From positions 91,761,389 to 91,825,388 of the forward strand of contig CM026386.1 of NCBI GenBank assembly GCA_014843695.1: DNA of 64,000 bases. The letters run 5' to 3'. The DNA is from Archivesica marissinica (lineage: Eukaryota; Mollusca; Bivalvia; Venerida; Vesicomyidae). The position numbers and the translations under genes were made by a program. A model generated the notes under the pieces. It did not search any database. It saw only the letters and a program-made list of their open reading frames with translations, and was not told the origin of the DNA. Positions 59,917 through 64,000 of the stretch are shown in pieces (position 1 is the first letter of the stretch; the number at the start of each line of letters is the position of its first letter).

Positions 59917-60147
59917 GTTTATACAAATTTATTTTAGCTCGATTGCGAAACAAGTTCTTTCATCTTATATTAATCACTCTCGAGACCTCATTCCTGATGT
60001 AATCCATCGCCACGAGGGAGAGAGAAGAGGCAACGTGGAATTTAAATGCCTTGCCTAAGGGCACAATCGTAACGGCTCCAGCGGGGCTCGAACTCCGGAC
60101 CTTTCGCACCTGAAGCGAACGCACATCCACTGAGCTATCACGACTTC
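59917..60147 (-). repeat. SINE family A copy with 13-bp target duplication
   Basis: A complete family A SINE, 231 bp, flanked by CAAAGAGTTGCTA on both sides (59904-59916 and 60148-60160). It gives the best-defined boundaries for the family: tRNA-like head TAGCTCAGTGGATGTGCG and tail ending in AAATTTGTATAAAC. Confidence 0.92.
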
Positions 60148-60154
60148 CAAAGAG

Positions 60155-60391
60155 TTGCTACATGCTATTATTCCTTGTATTGTTAGAAATGCGGCACAGA
60201 ATAAGAAGGCAAATATGGAGGATTGGGCAGATAGAGTGCAAGAACTAGCTACTGAGGCTTTCAGAGATCTGCCCGTGTTTTATTCAAACCAGCAATCCAT
60301 TGACCGATTTTGCGAGGGACTGCTTGACATGGATGCTGGGTATAGCGCATTCATGAAGAAACACTCAACAATCGAAAGTGCCCTTTGTTAG
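60155..60391 (+). pseudogene. retrotransposon gag fragment
   Basis: A short frame with EDWADRVQELATEAFRDLP, QSIDRFCEGLLDMDAG and STIESAL. This pattern is familiar from the capsid region of Ty3/Gypsy-type gag in invertebrates. No protease, reverse transcriptase or LTR is seen nearby. It is a relic; the true frame probably began upstream of the SINE insertion. Confidence 0.6.
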
Positions 60392-60399
60392 TAGCATCT

Positions 60400-61660
60400 C
60401 TGTATATTTAACACGCATCGCGGAATGGTCTCCGTCTGCCCGTCACCAATGTGTTTCCTATCAAATCTCTTGAACCGCTGGAGGAATCCTATACACATTT
60501 GTCTCGTATGTTGCTCGAGATGATGTGCAGAGCGTATGCTTCAAGCATGTCGGGTAATGTTGATACATGTATGTGTGAGAAATAGGGCTGCCACGTGTAC
60601 AGAGTTGTGTAAACGTGTACACGATCCTTAGTACACGGCATGATTATTTACATGTACTAGATCTAACAAAATTCAGTGAACAGGTCGATGCTATGAATTT
60701 ATTACGTCATTAGGCTTTATTATACTACGTCATCAATTAAGATAGTGTACACGGTTACTCAATTAGTACACTTGTATTGCCAGTACAGGACACGGCTCCG
60801 TTTACACGTGTAACCGTTGAAACCCTAGTGAGAAATACTCCTTATGTCAGACACATCAGATTGTGTATGCATTTAAATCATTTGTCTGACAAGTGACAAA
60901 CTATTAATATCATGCATGGCCTTCAATCGGTGTCTATGGTTTCTAGGGTGTCAACATAGTTTGTAATGAAACTCAGATTACATGTGTTGATGATAATGTG
61001 AAGAAAGTGTCATTAACATGCAAAGGATGGACATAGCATTTAGTTTCAGTTCTTGTATATACAAGCCTGGCATAATCGAATTGTGCCAATGTCTGAGATG
61101 TTTGAAATCACAATCGTTAGTATGCGGCGAACACAAATCGAATTGACAAATTGCGCGACAAACAATAAACCTGAAGTTCCTTTCGAATAAGCACTGCTGC
61201 ATAGAATACAATTATGTAGATTCAAACAAAAAAATAGTACGTCCAGGATTATAAAACTATTTTCAAATTCTGTAGCATTTTGTTAGGTTGACACCCAGAA
61301 TTAGCCACTCAAAAATGCTTGATATTCATCTTGAGAGTTGAGAATGTTTTATCATTTTGGAACATGTAGCAGTTACAATTGTATGATGGGGAGGAGAGTT
61401 GGGGGTTACAATTGACTGATCAGTGATGTGGTATGGTTCACAAGGTAATGATCATCCTGAAAGGTAACGGCCCCACACTCGGCCATGGTGTAGGATAGGT
61501 CATGGTGATTGTAGCAATTACGAAATGGTCGTCTACATGTTTGACTGAAGTTTATCACAACTTGATGACTTGTGATTTGTTGACAACTTGTTCTAGCATA
61601 ATACTATTCAATAGCAATAATTGGGTTATCCATAAGTTATATAGCATAAAAAGTAATGTT
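60400..61660. other. non-coding stretch, no gene seen
   Basis: AT-rich sequence. Around 60590-60830 there are several dispersed gtgtacacg / acacgtgtac palindromic words (GTACACGGC, CACGTGTAC) but no defined element. Confidence 0.5.
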
Positions 61661-61663
61661 GGC

Positions 61664-62105
61664 GGTAAACGCGCACACGCACACATACACATACACTCAC
61701 ACTCCACACATACATACATACACACGTGCGCGCACTCATACGTACACGCTCGCACACACATATACATACATACATACATACGTACGTACGTACGTACGTA
61801 CGTACGTACGTACGTACGTACGTACGTAGTACGTACGTATGTATGTAGTATGTATGTATGTATGTATGGTATGTATGTATGTATGTATGTATGTATGTAT
61901 GTATGTATGTATGTATGTATGTATATGTGTGTGCGTACGTACGTACGTACGTACGTACGTACCTGCACACCTGCACACCTGCACACCTGCACACCTGCAT
62001 ACCTGCATACCTGCATACCTACACACACACGCACGTACGCACGCACGCACACACACACACACACACATACACATACACACACAGTCACATAACACATACA
62101 TACAT
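61664..62105. repeat. compound microsatellite block
   Basis: Ordered tracts of (AC)n, (ATAC)n, (GTAC)n, (ATGT)n, a second (GTAC)n, a CACCTGCA 9-bp repeat, and (AC)n again. The (GTAC)n tracts are self-complementary. Apparent long frames here are low-complexity artefacts. Confidence 0.95.
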
Positions 62106-62109
62106 ATTT

Positions 62110-63350
62110 ACATACATACTTTAATTAAAATTTACATTAAGATTTGTTATATATGCTACATGGTACATACGCCCTAGCATAAGGTTGTACATACATAAAT
62201 AGGCAGAAGTGCATCCGCGGTCCACGGTCGAATGTAGTCCCAATAACTAATATAATTAATATTTCTTTTTGGTAAAAATGCATTTTCATGACAGGCAGTG
62301 TATAGTTGTTTTGTTTTCTGAGAAATAATGTGACTTGAGAAGACTTGTTGATGTGTAGAAAAGATATGGTATAAGAATTCAGGCCATTGTAAACTGAAGG
62401 TTAGTATACTGTATTATTTGGCGGAGGAATACAGTGTGTAATCACAGAGACGTTATTCACAGGCTAGCACTGGTTATTTGAAACTTAAAATTTGAAATAT
62501 TATTGGTGTGCTACAGGCTGAATAGAACACCTCTTCACAGTGGATGTGGTATCAGAAGAAATGAAAGATTGGAAATATAAATGAACAGACTGTATATTTT
62601 TACTTTTTACTATGTCTAGGGTTAGGGCCTTTAATAGGCAATTTATGTGTTGTTTTGCAACCATAATAATGCAACATAACTTTCTTTTATCGTCATATGA
62701 GATAATGAAAGAAGGGAACATTCGGTATTTCGAGTGTGCATGCATTAAATTGACGTAAAAATCGCAGTTTACACATTTAATACAATGTACAGCAATCCTT
62801 TTATAGGCTACATTATGATAATAAGTCACTGTAATGTTAAGCCTGTTTCCATGGTTTCGAATGTCAGTTTCTTTTGCAACGGACTAATAATACATATATA
62901 CGACTTGCTTAGAAATGTATAAATAGGAAATATGTCAGAACGGATTATTGAATTGTCTTTTTTCTCTAATATTTCAAACGTTAAATTACTCAAATTGACA
63001 TGAAACATGTGTATTGAATAGCATTTATATTCCTTGATACACGCTCGCATTATGTTGGGTACCAGCGACAAGGAAGATTAGATAGTACGAGATGTGTATA
63101 CCTACATGTAGGAAGTAATAAACGGTATTAAACAAACTAACAAGTATGGACATTCAGTGTGTGTGTTTTGTATTATGTGGAGTATGCTATACACTTGGTA
63201 ATATTTGCATCATATTTTATTAATGATAATGTACCATATCTTGAACTGTACTCCATATTATACAATATCATAACTCAGTGAAAGATGACTGACATACATC
63301 GCTTAATTATAAATTTGCTGAACTGCGATCACGGGGGCATTGTCGGTGAC
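62110..63350. other. non-coding stretch, no gene seen
   Basis: AT-rich. A roughly 95-bp part at 63115-63210 resembles the first 100 bp of the window (TTAAACAAA(T/C)TAAC, TATGCTAT(T/A)CACTTGG), marking an unclassified dispersed repeat. Confidence 0.5.
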
Positions 63351-63359
63351 GCTGTACCT

Positions 63360-63545
63360 TAAAGTTTAAACTTTATTTATTTTACAACGATTGTGAAACA
63401 AGCTTTAACAACTTATATTAATCACTCTCGTTGGCGCAGATGAGAGCGTAAATGTGATCATTCGTGTGGGTGGAAACCGGTGTATCCGGAGAAAACCCAC
63501 CTGTCCGATATGGCGACCACCGTACATCTCACATACTTTCCTGTC
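63360..63545 (-). repeat. SINE family B copy
   Basis: Complement landmarks: GATTGTGAAACAAGC (tail), then AATCACTCTCGTTGGCGCAG, then CCGGAGAAAACCCACCTGTC. Same family as 21730-21885. Confidence 0.75.
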
Positions 63546-63724
63546 CATTGCGCCAATCGTCGGGACAGGCGAACCTTAGATTCTACCGAAATTGCCTCAT
63601 CTATTCGACGGGTTTTGCATTTAGTACGAAATGTTCTTTATTAGGTAGACTAAACTTGTATTATATACATGGAATATAATTACGCCAATTCAGTTTTGAG
63701 TTTGATTAATAATGCAGTGCATAC

Positions 63725-63815
63725 ACATTTCTTAACTCGATTGCGAAACAAGTTCTTATAACTTATATTAATCAGTCTCGGAACGTATTTCCATTCCTGA
63801 TAAAATCCATCGCTA
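63725..63815 (-). repeat. SINE family A tail fragment
   Basis: Complement landmarks AACTCGATTGCGAAACAAG and TTCCTGATAAAATCCATCGC. The copy is 5'-truncated. Confidence 0.75.
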
Positions 63816-64000
63816 CTTCCACTATACTTACCTTCACTATGTATGGTCAATTACTAATGTTGATAGAACTTGTGGCCCAACCCATTTCCTTTAATTTGAG
63901 TGTAAATCTTGGTAGTGGTGTATATGCTTATGTAATGCAATAATATATTATTAAACTAAAGTGACAAAATGCAAAAGTCATTAATCATGTGATAAATTGT

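Noticed and set aside
61502..62177. Open frames rich in Thr-His, Tyr-Val and Cys-Val dipeptides
   Set aside because: Low-complexity translation of compound microsatellites.

Overview
The window is eukaryotic: spliced exons with GT/AG borders, an AT-rich background, many tRNA-derived SINEs, Tc1, hAT-like and LTR-like elements, and minisatellites at nearly every scale. The repeat style and the gene content (an invertebrate immunoglobulin-superfamily receptor, a VWC/WAP cysteine-rich secreted protein) suggest a lophotrochozoan, most likely a bivalve mollusc. The species cannot be named from sequence alone.

Layout. 0-4.4 kb: a 1.5-kb Tc1 transposon (795-2306) whose DD34E transposase carries one frameshift, then repeat-poor non-coding DNA. 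4.5-21.3 kb: a very large inverted duplication, with arms of about 4.7 kb after subtracting insertions and a 5-kb spacer. The left arm alone has gained a 999-bp foldback hAT-like MITE with 8-bp target duplications, a 685-bp insertion, and a 16-copy expansion of a 50-bp minisatellite. Each empty or unexpanded state is preserved in the right arm. The spacer holds a solo-LTR-like element and exactly 33 copies of a 54-bp repeat. 21.3-22.9 kb: more SINEs and short duplications.

22.9-44.0 kb, plus strand: an immunoglobulin-superfamily receptor gene reconstructed exon by exon. Ig-domain exons are at 22960-23301, 26401-26534 + 29960-30170, 32428-32724 and 35957-36099 + 36759-36876. Six small exons (38135-43717) then read in one continuous frame into a tail with one ITSM-like and three ITIM-like tyrosine motifs. 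Every intron phase agrees. A signal-peptide exon and a convincing transmembrane exon were not found. The introns hold six or more minisatellites, and one tandem duplication copies an exon-intron border with damaged donor sites.

45.0-56.8 kb, plus strand: a secreted cysteine-rich gene. It has about 93 copies of a 93-bp unit coding a 31-residue VWC-like half domain, in higher-order blocks of about 555, 922 and 2943 bp, and is joined in phase to a WAP-domain exon that lacks the eighth WAP cysteine. Several frame-breaking units recur through the array.

55.3-64 kb: AT-rich and 54-bp minisatellites, an inverted SINE pair, a truncated LINE ORF1 with CCHC knuckles, a gag fragment next to a SINE with a 13-bp target duplication, microsatellites and further SINEs.
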